A DNA stretch of 64,000 bases from NCBI RefSeq assembly GCF_033126985.1, contig NZ_AP024714.1:2372990-2436989 (forward strand), written 5' to 3'. Shown piece by piece: positions 33,047 to 41,724 of this stretch (the first letter of the stretch is position 1; each line of letters opens with the position of its first letter). Origin of the DNA: Methylomarinovum caldicuralii (GTDB lineage: Bacteria > Pseudomonadota > Gammaproteobacteria > Methylococcales > Methylothermaceae). The notes under the pieces were generated by a model, which did not search any database, was not told where the DNA came from, and saw only the letters and a program-made list of their open reading frames with translations. A program made the position numbers and the translations under genes.

Positions 33047-35530
33047 ATGCGACGGCAAATCATCCCGATCCTGATGCTTTGTCTGTTGACGGCCGCCTTT
33101 TCCGTGCGGGCGGACAGCGGGGCGGTCAGCCAACGTCTGCTGCGACTGGAGCAGGCCTGGCGGGAGCACCAGGCCAACGGCGGCCAAACACCGTTCCGCA
33201 GCCCGGTAGCCGATGCACACCTGTGGCGCGGCCGCGTGCTGGTCACTGTAACCGGTGAAGGCCCGGCGGCACGACTGGCGGAACAACTGCGCTCCTTGGG
33301 GATGGACCGGGTTGCCGCCTTCGGCAATGCCGTCTCCGGCTGGATGCCCATCGACAGGCTGCATCTGCTCGACCGTCTGGGCACTGTAAGCCAGGCTCGC
33401 GCCGCTCTGCCCAGGACCCATGCAGCCACTCCACTGTTCGGCGATGGGGGCAACCGGGTCATCAGCCAGGCGGATGCCGCCCTGCGGGCCGTCAACGCCC
33501 GCAAGCGGTACGGGGTGGACGGGCGGAGCATTACCATCGGCGTGTTGTCCGACAGTTTCGATTGTCTGGGACAGGCCGAGGACGACACCGCTGCCGGGGA
33601 GTTGCCCGCCCAAGTCACCGTGCTCAAGGACCTGAGCAACGATCCCGATGAAAACGGAATCACCGAATGCGATGCTCTCAATGGGCAGGACGAAGGCCGG
33701 GCCATGATGCAACTGATCCACGACCTGGCCCCCGGCGCCAGCCTGATGTTCTACACTGCCTTCGGCGGCGAAGCCGACTTTGCCAGCGGCATCGTCGCCC
33801 TGGCCGCCGCCGGAGCCGATGTCATCGTCGACGACGTCGGCTACGCCTCGGAGCCCATGTTCCAGGACGGCATCATCGCCCAGGCGGTGGACCAGGTCAA
33901 AGCCATGGGGGTGGCCTACTTTTCCTCCGCCGGCAACGAGGGGCGGTTGGGCTACGGCGGCGCTTTCAATCCGGGCCGGGCGGGACTGACCGGGGAGACC
34001 GCCCATGATTTTCATCCCGATCCGGCCATCGACGACTTCTATCAGGCCATCGAGATTCCCGAAAATGCGCAGGTCACCATCATCCTGCAGTGGAACCAGC
34101 CGTTCCGCACCGGCGACCGGGGTGGGGCCGTCAGCGACCTGGATCTGATCCTGTTCGACGAGACCTTAAGCCGGGTGGTGGCCAGCAGCGAGGAGGACAA
34201 CCTGGGGCGCGATCCCATCGAAGCACTGGTGTTTGTCAACGACACCGGGGGCACCCGCTTCAATCTTTATATTCCCCACCGCGCCGGGCCGGTGCCGGAA
34301 CGGATTCAGTACGTCATCTGGGGCACGCCGCCCCAATGGCCGGTGGAGCGCGGCCCAATCCCTCGGGGCTGCACCCTGGGGGACGGCAGCGGGGCTATCG
34401 GCGCCGGCCAGCCCCAGGACCCCGAGGCCGAAGCGGTGCGCCTGCTGGAATACGGCGACGGCCCCGGCAACGCCACCATTGTGGGCCACGCCAACGCCGA
34501 CGGCGCCATGGCGGTGGGGGCCATCTCCTACCGGGAGACTCCGTTCTTCGGCATCTGCTCGAGCCTGGGGCGGATCGAACCCTTCTCCTCGGCCGGAGGG
34601 GTGCCGGTGTATTTCGATGCCAATAGCAATCCCCTTGAAAATGCCCCGGTGATCCGGCAGAAGCCGGATCTGGTGGCCGTCGATGAAACCAATACCACTT
34701 TCTTTCCATCCGGGGACAACAGCGACACCGATAACGATGGCCGGCCCAATTTCTTCGGCACCTCGGCCGCCGCTCCCCATGCCGCCGCTGTCGCCGCCCT
34801 CCTCCTTGACTACAACCCCAACCTGAGCGTCGATGAACTGTACCACGCCATGCGGCTGTCGGCCCTGGACCTGGACGATCCGGCCACGGAAGGTTTTGAC
34901 CGCGGCTTCGATTACGGTACCGGCTACGGCCTGCTCGATGCCGCCGGGGCCTTCACCGCCCTGGAGCAGGATGGCCTTTATCTGACCCTGGGGCCGGTAC
35001 CGCTGGAGGCGATGGCCGGGGAGGAACTGCGTTATCTGCTCACGGTGGTCAATTTTTCCCCGACACCGGCCCGCGACGTGGCCATCCGCGGCCAGATCCC
35101 GCCCGCCACCGCCGTCACCGGGCTGGAAGGGTGCCCTCGGGTGGATCTGGCCTTGTCGGCCTGCGTCATCGGCGACCTGGCGCCGGGCGGCCGCCATCAG
35201 CTGGAACTGCGCTTGACCATCACCGACGGCACCGTCGCGGCGGTCGAGCCCCAGTTTGAACTGCTCTCCGGCGGCCTGCCCCTGGCCGACGGCAGCGGCA
35301 GCCTGATCCGGCCCACAACCCGCATCGCCCGCCCACCGGGAGACTTCAACCACGACGGCTGCATCGACCGCAGCGACCGGGCCATTCTGCTGGCGGTGTT
35401 GCGGGGCACCCTGACCGATGCCGATCTGAACGCCGGCTTCGACCTGACCGGCGACGGACGTGTGGACATGGACGACCTGCGGGAACTGGTGCGCCTCTAC
35501 TCCCGGCCGGAAGGGGTATCCTGTAGCTGA
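33047..35530 (+). CDS. Secreted S8/S53-like serine peptidase with dockerin-like C terminus
   Basis: An 827-residue exported protein with a signal peptide (residues 1-22) and a pro-region to about 150. The catalytic domain has Asp169 in IGVLSDSF, Glu216 in GQDEGRAMMQLIHDLAPGAS where subtilisins have His, and Ser573 in FFGTSAAAPHAAAVAAL. This Asp/Glu/Ser set fits the S53-like (sedolisin-like) branch. A DUF11-like beta domain follows (about 640-755). Residues 765-820 are two calcium-loop repeats (DFNHDGCIDRSDRAILLAVL, DLTGDGRVDMDDLRELV) like a dockerin. Thirteen bases after the barrel gene, so it is probably part of the same operon and perhaps a substrate. Confidence 0.85.
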   Translation: MRRQIIPILMLCLLTAAFSVRADSGAVSQRLLRLEQAWREHQANGGQTPFRSPVADAHLWRGRVLVTVTGEGPAARLAEQLRSLGMDRVAAFGNAVSGWMPIDRLHLLDRLGTVSQARAALPRTHAATPLFGDGGNRVISQADAALRAVNARKRYGVDGRSITIGVLSDSFDCLGQAEDDTAAGELPAQVTVLKDLSNDPDENGITECDALNGQDEGRAMMQLIHDLAPGASLMFYTAFGGEADFASGIVALAAAGADVIVDDVGYASEPMFQDGIIAQAVDQVKAMGVAYFSSAGNEGRLGYGGAFNPGRAGLTGETAHDFHPDPAIDDFYQAIEIPENAQVTIILQWNQPFRTGDRGGAVSDLDLILFDETLSRVVASSEEDNLGRDPIEALVFVNDTGGTRFNLYIPHRAGPVPERIQYVIWGTPPQWPVERGPIPRGCTLGDGSGAIGAGQPQDPEAEAVRLLEYGDGPGNATIVGHANADGAMAVGAISYRETPFFGICSSLGRIEPFSSAGGVPVYFDANSNPLENAPVIRQKPDLVAVDETNTTFFPSGDNSDTDNDGRPNFFGTSAAAPHAAAVAALLLDYNPNLSVDELYHAMRLSALDLDDPATEGFDRGFDYGTGYGLLDAAGAFTALEQDGLYLTLGPVPLEAMAGEELRYLLTVVNFSPTPARDVAIRGQIPPATAVTGLEGCPRVDLALSACVIGDLAPGGRHQLELRLTITDGTVAAVEPQFELLSGGLPLADGSGSLIRPTTRIARPPGDFNHDGCIDRSDRAILLAVLRGTLTDADLNAGFDLTGDGRVDMDDLRELVRLYSRPEGVSCS

Positions 35531-36489
35531 GAAGGGGAAAACCGCCTGCCGCAGTGGGGACAGGTAAGCGCCTTCTCCCGCTGCACCAGGCTTTTTTCCT
35601 CGTCCAGCAACAACGCTGCTTCTTCCTCCTCCAGCCCCAGCTCCTCCCGGGCCGCCCGCAGCGCTTCGTATTCGGCCCGGGAGATGACCCCGTCGGCCAG
35701 GGCCTGGCGCAGTTTCAGGCGGTATTTCTCCCGCCGCTTCTGCAGCTCGGTGGAAAAACCGGAGGCCAAAATCCCCGCCGGCATCGCCGCCATGCCCACC
35801 CCGGCGATGGTGATGAGCACCCCAAAGACCTTTCCCCACACCGTCACCGGCACCACGTCGCCATAGCCGACGGTGGTGAGGGTCACCGTGGCCCACCAGA
35901 TGGCCTTGGGGATGCTGCCGAAGGCCTCGGGCTGGGCATCGTGCTCCACCAGATAGATGCCGCTGGCGGCAAAGATGATGATGATCAGCATGATGAACAC
36001 CGCGGAAACGAACGCCGAGACCTCGCGGCGGATCACCGCCAGCAGCAGGTCGAGGGCGTCGGAATAGCGGGTCAGCTTGAAGATACGGATCAGCCGCAGC
36101 ACCCGCAGGAAGCGGGTGTCGAGACTCAAACCGAACCAGACCAGCATCGAGGGCAGGAAGGCCAGCAGGTCCACCAGCGCCATCGGCGTCCCCATGTAGC
36201 GCAGGCGTCCCCACAGGGGATGAGAGAACGCCGGGTTCTCGACACAGCACCACACCCGTAGGCAGTATTCGAGGGCAAACAGGAATACCGACACGAATTC
36301 GAAGGCAGCGAACCAGGACCGGTAGGCCTGCTCGTATTCGGGCACCGATTCGAAAATCACCGCGATCACGTTGAGACTGATGAGCGCCATGATGCTCAGA
36401 TCCACCAGCCGGCTGGCCAGGCTGGGATGGCGGTGGTCGAGCCACTGATAGAGACGGTGACGGAGGGTCATGATGCTGGGTCCTGGCAT
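35497..36489 (-). CDS. Kv-type voltage-gated potassium channel
   Basis: A 330-residue channel subunit with six membrane helices. S4 carries regularly spaced Arg (RFLRVLRLIRIFKLTRYS, about residues 126-143), and the pore has the selectivity filter TTVGYGD (205-211). The C terminus (from 245) is a cytosolic helical region (YRLKLRQALADGVISRAEYE, SHOCT-like) ending in a single CPHC cysteine pair, a half zinc ribbon. It would mediate potassium efflux in response to depolarisation. The last 34 bases overlap, tail to tail, the peptidase gene. Confidence 0.92.
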   Translation of the reverse strand: MPGPSIMTLRHRLYQWLDHRHPSLASRLVDLSIMALISLNVIAVIFESVPEYEQAYRSWFAAFEFVSVFLFALEYCLRVWCCVENPAFSHPLWGRLRYMGTPMALVDLLAFLPSMLVWFGLSLDTRFLRVLRLIRIFKLTRYSDALDLLLAVIRREVSAFVSAVFIMLIIIIFAASGIYLVEHDAQPEAFGSIPKAIWWATVTLTTVGYGDVVPVTVWGKVFGVLITIAGVGMAAMPAGILASGFSTELQKRREKYRLKLRQALADGVISRAEYEALRAAREELGLEEEEAALLLDEEKSLVQREKALTCPHCGRRFSPSQLQDTPSGRE

Positions 36490-36556
36490 GAGTCGAAAGG
36501 GGGCTCGTATGAACTACTCCCGCTAAGCATAACGGTATGGCGGGAGTTTCGCGCTT

Positions 36557-37357
36557 CTACGGAAGCGCCGGTTCGCCCAAAGGACTGGCCGGTCTTACCT
36601 CCCTCCACGCCCCGGCCGGTTCCCGGCCGTCAACCTGTTCCATGACCCAGACCATAAGCACCCGGGCGGCGTTCTCATCGCGTGAACAAGACGCGCCACA
36701 AGGACAATCATGCCACCGCTGCGACAAGGGCTTTTTTTTCAGCCTGCCGCAGCGGTGACAGCGCTGGCTGGGTTTGAGCCGCCGGGGGTCTGCTTCCATC
36801 GCCAAGGCACCAGCCTCTTCCGCTTTGTACCTGAGAATCTGATGGAACATGCCGCCTGCGGCATCGAGAATGCCGCGGTTCAAGCCGCGTTTGTACGCGC
36901 CGCCCTTTGCCGTCATCCCACGAATGTTCAACTGCTCCAGCCCCAAAACCGCAAAGGTGGCCACAATCCAAGCGCTGGTCTGATGGAGAAAATCCCGGCG
37001 CTGGTGGGCGACCTTTTCATGCAGCCTGCCCAAAAGGGCATATTCCTTCCTCAGACGCTTGGAGATAGGGAAGTCTTTCCTCTTGCCGCTGGCCTGTTTC
37101 GCCGCTTCTTCCTTGCGGAAGATATGTTTTTGCACGGTCTTGCCGTGTTTCATCCCAGGACCGGGAAGCAGCCGCCAGCCGGTCAATGCCTTGCACTGAG
37201 CGGAGAAAGACAGGGATTTTTGCTGCTGCATCCAGGCCCTGCGGAGTTCGTCCAGCGCCGTGTTCCACAGCAGGCAATGCACGAAGCGCAACCGATCCAG
37301 CGCCTCGATCTGGCGCGGGGTGGGATACAGCCGATAGGTGACTTTACGATGGACCAT
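36557..37357 (-). pseudogene. IS200/IS605-family TnpB, internally deleted (RuvC-I lost)
   Basis: A 266-residue remnant of an RNA-guided TnpB nuclease. The N-terminal part is present (MVHRKVTYRLYPTPRQIEAL, LLWNTALDELRRAW), as are RuvC-II with its Glu (LGLEQLNIRGMT), the zinc finger (CHRCG, CPCG) and RuvC-III with its Asp (CSRDENAARV). The segment between, which should hold the GIDxG RuvC-I Asp and about 100 residues, is missing; the frame jumps from SKRLRKEYALLG to the helix RRDFLHQTSAWIV. Without that Asp it cannot cut DNA. No TnpA gene is nearby. ATG 37357 is the family-like start. Confidence 0.8.
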
Positions 37358-37572
37358 GGTTTGGATTATATAACGCCTGTCTTCTGGAGCCGCAGCTACT
37401 GCATCATCACCGTGGGTGGCGCGCCGCTCACAGTCCTGAAACACGCCAGACTGATTGCCCTAATGGACGATGGCGCCGCTTCACCACTACCTAAATCGCT
37501 GCACGATGTAAGGTTACGCACTGCGGCGCGGGTTTGGGTAGAATAATCTTTTCAACCGCTTTCCGGAAAATC

Positions 37573-37794
37573 ATGACCAGACGACTGACGGCAATCATCG
37601 AGCGTGAGGGGGACGGCTATGTGGCGCTTTGTCCGGAAGTGGACGTAGCAAGCCAGGGAGAAACGCTGGACGAGGCCCGTGCCAACCTCAAAGAGGCGCT
37701 GGAGCTCTTCTTCGAGACGGCATCGCCGCGTGAAATCGAACGTCGGTTACATAATGAGGTCTACGTGACCGACATTGAGGTGGCCGTTGGCTAG
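37573..37794 (+). CDS. hicB: HicB-like antitoxin (second pair)
   Basis: A 73-residue antitoxin: MTRRLTAIIEREGDGYVALC, then PEVDVASQGETLDEARANLK and EALELFFE, the standard HicB/UPF0150 partial RNase-H-like fold. No C-terminal DNA-binding domain is present. It starts at 37573; the stop overlaps the HicA start by eight bases. The pair lies directly after the TnpB remnant. Confidence 0.88.
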   Translation: MTRRLTAIIEREGDGYVALCPEVDVASQGETLDEARANLKEALELFFETASPREIERRLHNEVYVTDIEVAVG

Positions 37795-38005
37795 GCTGCG
37801 TGTTCTATCCGGAGCCGATGGCTGCCGCATCCTGGCCGAACATGGTTTCGTTGCAGTCCGCCGTCGCGGCAGCCATATCGTCATGCAGAAAACCGCGGGG
37901 GACACGACGATCACCGTACCAGTTCCAAATCACAGAACGCTGCGCACCGGTACGCTGATGTCCATCATTCGCCAGTCAGGCGTAGCACGATCCGCATTCG
38001 AGTAA
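37787..38005 (+). CDS. hicA: HicA-like mRNA interferase toxin (second pair)
   Basis: A 72-residue toxin with the catalytic His in RRRGSHIVMQK and the end LMSIIRQSGVARSAF typical of HicA. The start is taken as TTG 37787 because this gives the family-like opening MARLRVLSGADGCRILAEHG; TTG 37775 is possible. It overlaps the antitoxin gene, so translation is coupled. Not closely similar to the HicA at 15402-15626. Confidence 0.85.
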   Translation: MARLRVLSGADGCRILAEHGFVAVRRRGSHIVMQKTAGDTTITVPVPNHRTLRTGTLMSIIRQSGVARSAFE

Positions 38006-38027
38006 TCCACTATCATTTGGCCCCGTT

Positions 38028-39122
38028 ATGACCGAACCATCCCGCAACCGCATCGAAGCCGCCCTCAAAGCCTACACCGACCCGCATCTGCAGACCGATC
38101 TGGTCAGCGCCGGCGCGGTCAAAGCCATCGAGATCGACGGCGACCGGGTGGCGGTCCGCATCGAACTGGGTTTTCCGGCCAAATCCTACGCCCCCCAGCT
38201 GACCCTGGCGCTGTCCGAGGCCCTGCGCGCCCTGGAAGGCGTGCAGGCCATCGACGTGCAGGTGGACTGGAAGATCGTCCCCCGCCAGGTGCAGGCGGGC
38301 AAAAAGCCCCTGGCGGGGGTGAAGAACGTCATCGCCGTCGCCTCCGGCAAAGGGGGGGTGGGCAAGTCCACCGTGGCGGTGAATCTGGCCCTGGCCCTGG
38401 CCCAGGAAGGCGCGGCGGTGGGCATCCTGGACGCCGACATCTACGGCCCCAGCGTGCCGCGGATGCTGGGCACGGCCGGTCAGCCGGAAACCAAGGACGG
38501 CAAGACCATCGAGCCCAAGGAAGCCTACGGGCTCAAGGTCATGTCCATCGGTTTTCTGGTGGAAGAAGACACGCCGATGATCTGGCGCGGCCCCATGGCC
38601 ACCGGTGCCCTGCAGCAGCTTTTGGGACAGACCCACTGGGGCGAACTGGATTACCTGGTCGTCGATCTGCCCCCCGGCACCGGCGACATCCATCTGACCC
38701 TGACCCAGCAGATCCCGGTCGCCGGCGCGGTCATCGTCACCACCCCCCAGGACATCGCCCTGCTCGACGCCATGAAGGGGCTGAAGATGTTCGAGAAGGT
38801 CAAGGTGCCGGTGCTGGGCATCGTCGAGAACATGAGCCTGCACGTGTGCAGTCAGTGCGGCCACACGGAGCCGGTTTTCGGCGAGGGCGGCGGCGAGAAG
38901 ATGGCGCGGGAATACGGCGTGCCGCTGCTGGGGCAGCTGCCGCTGGACGCCAGCATCCGCGAGCAGACCGACAGCGGCCGGCCCACGGTGGTGGCGGACG
39001 CCGGCGGTCCCCTCGCCGCCCGTTACCGGGATATCGCCCGCCGGGCTGCGGCGCAGCTGTCCCTGCGGCCCAAAGACGTGGCCGGCAAGTTCGGCGACAT
39101 CGTGGTGGAGGCGGCCCGATGA
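38028..39122 (+). CDS. apbC: Mrp/ApbC iron-sulfur cluster carrier ATPase
   Basis: A 364-residue P-loop protein that carries and transfers Fe-S clusters. An N-terminal MIP18/DUF59 domain (residues 1-90) is followed by the deviant Walker [11 protein letters not shown] (about 106-115), [16 protein letters not shown], and Walker [11 protein letters not shown]. The CSQC pair near residues 274-277 is the cluster ligand of the dimer. Its stop overlaps the start of the dCTP deaminase gene. Confidence 0.95.
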   Translation: MTEPSRNRIEAALKAYTDPHLQTDLVSAGAVKAIEIDGDRVAVRIELGFPAKSYAPQLTLALSEALRALEGVQAIDVQVDWKIVPRQVQAGKKPLAGVKNVIAVASGKGGVGKSTVAVNLALALAQEGAAVGILDADIYGPSVPRMLGTAGQPETKDGKTIEPKEAYGLKVMSIGFLVEEDTPMIWRGPMATGALQQLLGQTHWGELDYLVVDLPPGTGDIHLTLTQQIPVAGAVIVTTPQDIALLDAMKGLKMFEKVKVPVLGIVENMSLHVCSQCGHTEPVFGEGGGEKMAREYGVPLLGQLPLDASIREQTDSGRPTVVADAGGPLAARYRDIARRAAAQLSLRPKDVAGKFGDIVVEAAR

Positions 39123-40819
39123 CGATCAAATCCGACCGCTGGATCCGCCGCATGGCCGAGGAACACGGCATGATCGAGCCCTTCGAGCCCAACCTGATCT
39201 CCACGCTCGAAGGCCGGCGGGTCATCTCCTTCGGCACTTCCAGTTACGGCTACGACGTGCGCTGCGCCGACGAATTCAAGGTGTTCACCAACATCAATTC
39301 CACCATCGTCGATCCCAAGGACTTCGACCCGGCCAGTTTCGTGGACGTCAAATCCGACGTCTGCATCATCCCGCCCAATTCCTTCGCCCTGGCGCGGACA
39401 GTGGAGTATTTTCGGATTCCGCGCAACGTACTGACCATCTGCATGGGCAAATCCACCTATGCCCGCTGCTTCAGCGCCGACACCCGGGTGGCGCTGGCTG
39501 ACGGCACCTGCCCCACACTGGAAGAGATGGCCCGGCGATATGACGCGGGAGAGATGTTTTTCGGCTATGCCATCGGCCCCCATGGCAAGATCATCGTCAC
39601 CCATCTGGAGTCCCCCCGCTTCGTCGGTCGGGACAAGCTGATCGAGATCACCCTCGACAACGGCGCCGTCATCCACTGTACACCAGATCACCGCTTCATG
39701 ACCCGCGAAGGCGAAATGGTCAAAGCGGAGCAATTGCAACCCGGCGCCCGGCTTATGCCGCTGTATCGCCGCCTGTTCCGCGGTTACGAAATGGTCTATC
39801 AGCCGCTTACCGGTCATTACTATCCCACCCATCGGTTGGCGGACGAATGGAACCTGCGTCACGGTATCTATGCCGACGAAGCCGAAACCCATCGCCATCA
39901 TATCGACCACAACCGGCGCAACAACAACCCCTGGAACCTGATTCGCCTGGATCGAAGCGAGCATATCCGCCTCCACAACCGGATTTCCTATGGTCTTGGC
40001 TTCGATACGGCGGAGCACAGCGCTTCCATCCGCGCAGCACTACGGCGCTTGCAGCAAAATCCGCAATGGATGGCGCACTATCGCCAAGTCCAATCACAAC
40101 GGGCTCAAAGCTTCTGGCGCGACGACCGCTATGCCCAGACGCGCATGGAATTGATCGCCAAACATCGGGAATACTGGTCCGATCCTGCCGCCCGACAAGC
40201 GCAGGCGGAAATGCAGCGTCGTTTCTGGGAAGACAACGCTGCCGCCCGTGAGCGCCAAAGTGAGAGAAGCCGGACCGCATGGGCCAACAGCAGCGAAGCG
40301 CGCCGCCAGCAGCAACGTGAAATCGCCCGTAACCTGAATATTCGCCGCGAGATCACCGCCGAAGCTGTCCGTGCCGCCTTGGATGCCGCCGGCTCCATTC
40401 GCGGCGCCGCCCGCCTGCTGAATTGCGACCGCTCCGTGTTTCGCCGTTTCCCGGAGGTGATCCACGCATTCAGGGGCACCCGCTATCGAAACCATCGAAT
40501 CGAGTCGGTGCGCAGACTGCGCGGTGAACACGATGTCTATTGCCTGACCGTTCCCGAAGCCGGTAATTTCGCCCTGGAGGCGGGTGTTTTCGTCTCCAAT
40601 TGCGGCGTGATCGTGAATATCACGCCTCTGGAACCGGAATGGGAAGGCCACGTCACCCTGGAATTTTCCAACACCACCCCGCTGCCGGCCAAGATCTACG
40701 CCCATGAGGGGGTGGCGCAGATGATCTTCCTGGAGTCCGACGAGGCCTGCGAAACCTCCTATGCCGACCGCGGCGGCAAGTATCAGGGCCAGACCGGGGT
40801 CACCTTGCCCAAAGCCTGA
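39119..40819 (+). CDS. dcd: dCTP deaminase precursor, interrupted by an intein
   Basis: The precursor has 566 residues. Joining residues 1-116 with the last 72 gives a 188-residue enzyme, the normal Dcd length. It deaminates dCTP to dUTP for thymidylate synthesis. The host part has [11 protein letters not shown] near the N terminus and, across the splice junction, [20 protein letters not shown], which is the active-site segment; [10 protein letters not shown] holds the catalytic Glu. The enzyme is inactive until the intein is removed, as the insertion splits the catalytic motif. Starts four bases within the Mrp gene end. Confidence 0.95.
   Translation: MTIKSDRWIRRMAEEHGMIEPFEPNLISTLEGRRVISFGTSSYGYDVRCADEFKVFTNINSTIVDPKDFDPASFVDVKSDVCIIPPNSFALARTVEYFRIPRNVLTICMGKSTYARCFSADTRVALADGTCPTLEEMARRYDAGEMFFGYAIGPHGKIIVTHLESPRFVGRDKLIEITLDNGAVIHCTPDHRFMTREGEMVKAEQLQPGARLMPLYRRLFRGYEMVYQPLTGHYYPTHRLADEWNLRHGIYADEAETHRHHIDHNRRNNNPWNLIRLDRSEHIRLHNRISYGLGFDTAEHSASIRAALRRLQQNPQWMAHYRQVQSQRAQSFWRDDRYAQTRMELIAKHREYWSDPAARQAQAEMQRRFWEDNAAARERQSERSRTAWANSSEARRQQQREIARNLNIRREITAEAVRAALDAAGSIRGAARLLNCDRSVFRRFPEVIHAFRGTRYRNHRIESVRRLRGEHDVYCLTVPEAGNFALEAGVFVSNCGVIVNITPLEPEWEGHVTLEFSNTTPLPAKIYAHEGVAQMIFLESDEACETSYADRGGKYQGQTGVTLPKA
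39467..40600 (+). mobile_element. Dcd intein with HNH homing endonuclease (378 residues)
   Basis: An in-frame protein intron. It begins with Cys ([13 protein letters not shown], block A), has the block B motif [10 protein letters not shown] with Thr and His, an internal HNH endonuclease ([18 protein letters not shown] then [12 protein letters not shown]), helical DNA-binding parts, block [15 protein letters not shown], and ends in FVSN before the +1 Cys. The penultimate residue is Ser where His is usual. The site, right in the Dcd active-site motif, is typical of inteins, which favour conserved residues. Full endonuclease features suggest it may still home. Confidence 0.93.
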
Positions 40820-40839
40820 AAACCACAAGGAAACCCCCC

Positions 40840-41676
40840 GTGAGCAAACGACCTGTCGATACCGTTCTCATCACCGGCTGCTCCAGCGGCATCGGTTACG
40901 TCACCGCCAAGGCCCTGAAGGAACGCGGCTACCGCGTGTTCGCCTCGGCGCGCAAGCCGGAGGATGTCGCGCGGTTGCAGAACGAGGGCTTCGAGGCGGT
41001 GCAGCTGGACCTGGACGATCCGGCCAGCATTCAGGCCGCCGTCGAACAGGTGCTGGCATGGACCGGCGGCACCCTGGACGCCCTGTTCAACAACGGCGCC
41101 TGGGGGCAGGTGGGGGCGGTGGAGGACCTCAGCCGCGACGTGCTCCGGGCCCAGTTCGAGACCAATCTGTTCGGCACCCAGGAACTGACCAACCGGATTC
41201 TGCCGGTGATGCGACGCCAGGGGCGCGGCCGCATCATCTACAACAGCTCGGTGCTGGGCTTCATCGCCCTGCCCTACCGCGGCGCCTACGTGGCCAGCAA
41301 GTTCGCCCTGGAAGGGCTGGCCGACTGTCTGCGCCTGGAACTGTACGGCACCGGCATCCACGTGGTGTTGGTGGAACCGGGGCCGATCCTGACCAAATTC
41401 CGAGAGAACGCCTACCGCAAGTTCAGGGAGAACATCGACGTCGAACACAGCCCCCATCGGGCCGTCTATGAACGCATGGAAGCCAAACTGCAAAAGGAAG
41501 GCCCGGCGGTGCCCTTCACCCTGCCGCCGGAGGCGGTGGCCCAGAAGGTAATCCACGCCCTGGAGGCGCCGCGGCCCAAGATTCGCTACTACGTCACCTT
41601 CCCTACCTATCTGTTCGCCTTCCTGCGGCGGGTGCTGCCCTTCCGGCTGCTGGACTGGATCGAGCGCAAGGTATGA
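40840..41676 (+). CDS. Short-chain dehydrogenase/reductase
   Basis: A 278-residue classical SDR. NAD(P)-binding TGCSSGIGYVTAKAL (about residues 10-24), NNGAWG for the NNAG motif, catalytic Ser in YNSSVLG and the YxxxK pair in YRGAYVASKFALEGL. It reduces or oxidises an alcohol or keto group; the substrate cannot be told. Translation starts at GTG 40840. It follows dcd by 20 bases and may be co-transcribed. Confidence 0.9.
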   Translation: MSKRPVDTVLITGCSSGIGYVTAKALKERGYRVFASARKPEDVARLQNEGFEAVQLDLDDPASIQAAVEQVLAWTGGTLDALFNNGAWGQVGAVEDLSRDVLRAQFETNLFGTQELTNRILPVMRRQGRGRIIYNSSVLGFIALPYRGAYVASKFALEGLADCLRLELYGTGIHVVLVEPGPILTKFRENAYRKFRENIDVEHSPHRAVYERMEAKLQKEGPAVPFTLPPEAVAQKVIHALEAPRPKIRYYVTFPTYLFAFLRRVLPFRLLDWIERKV

Positions 41677-41724
41677 GGCGGCTCCTTCCTCCATCCAAGC
41701 ACGCACGAATCGAAAAACTGACTT

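Noticed and set aside
39119-40819. Long middle part of dcd considered as gene fusion or frameshift
   Set aside because: The junctions have Cys at both splice sites, terminal Asn, block A/B/F motifs and an HNH domain, and removing it gives the exact Dcd length.
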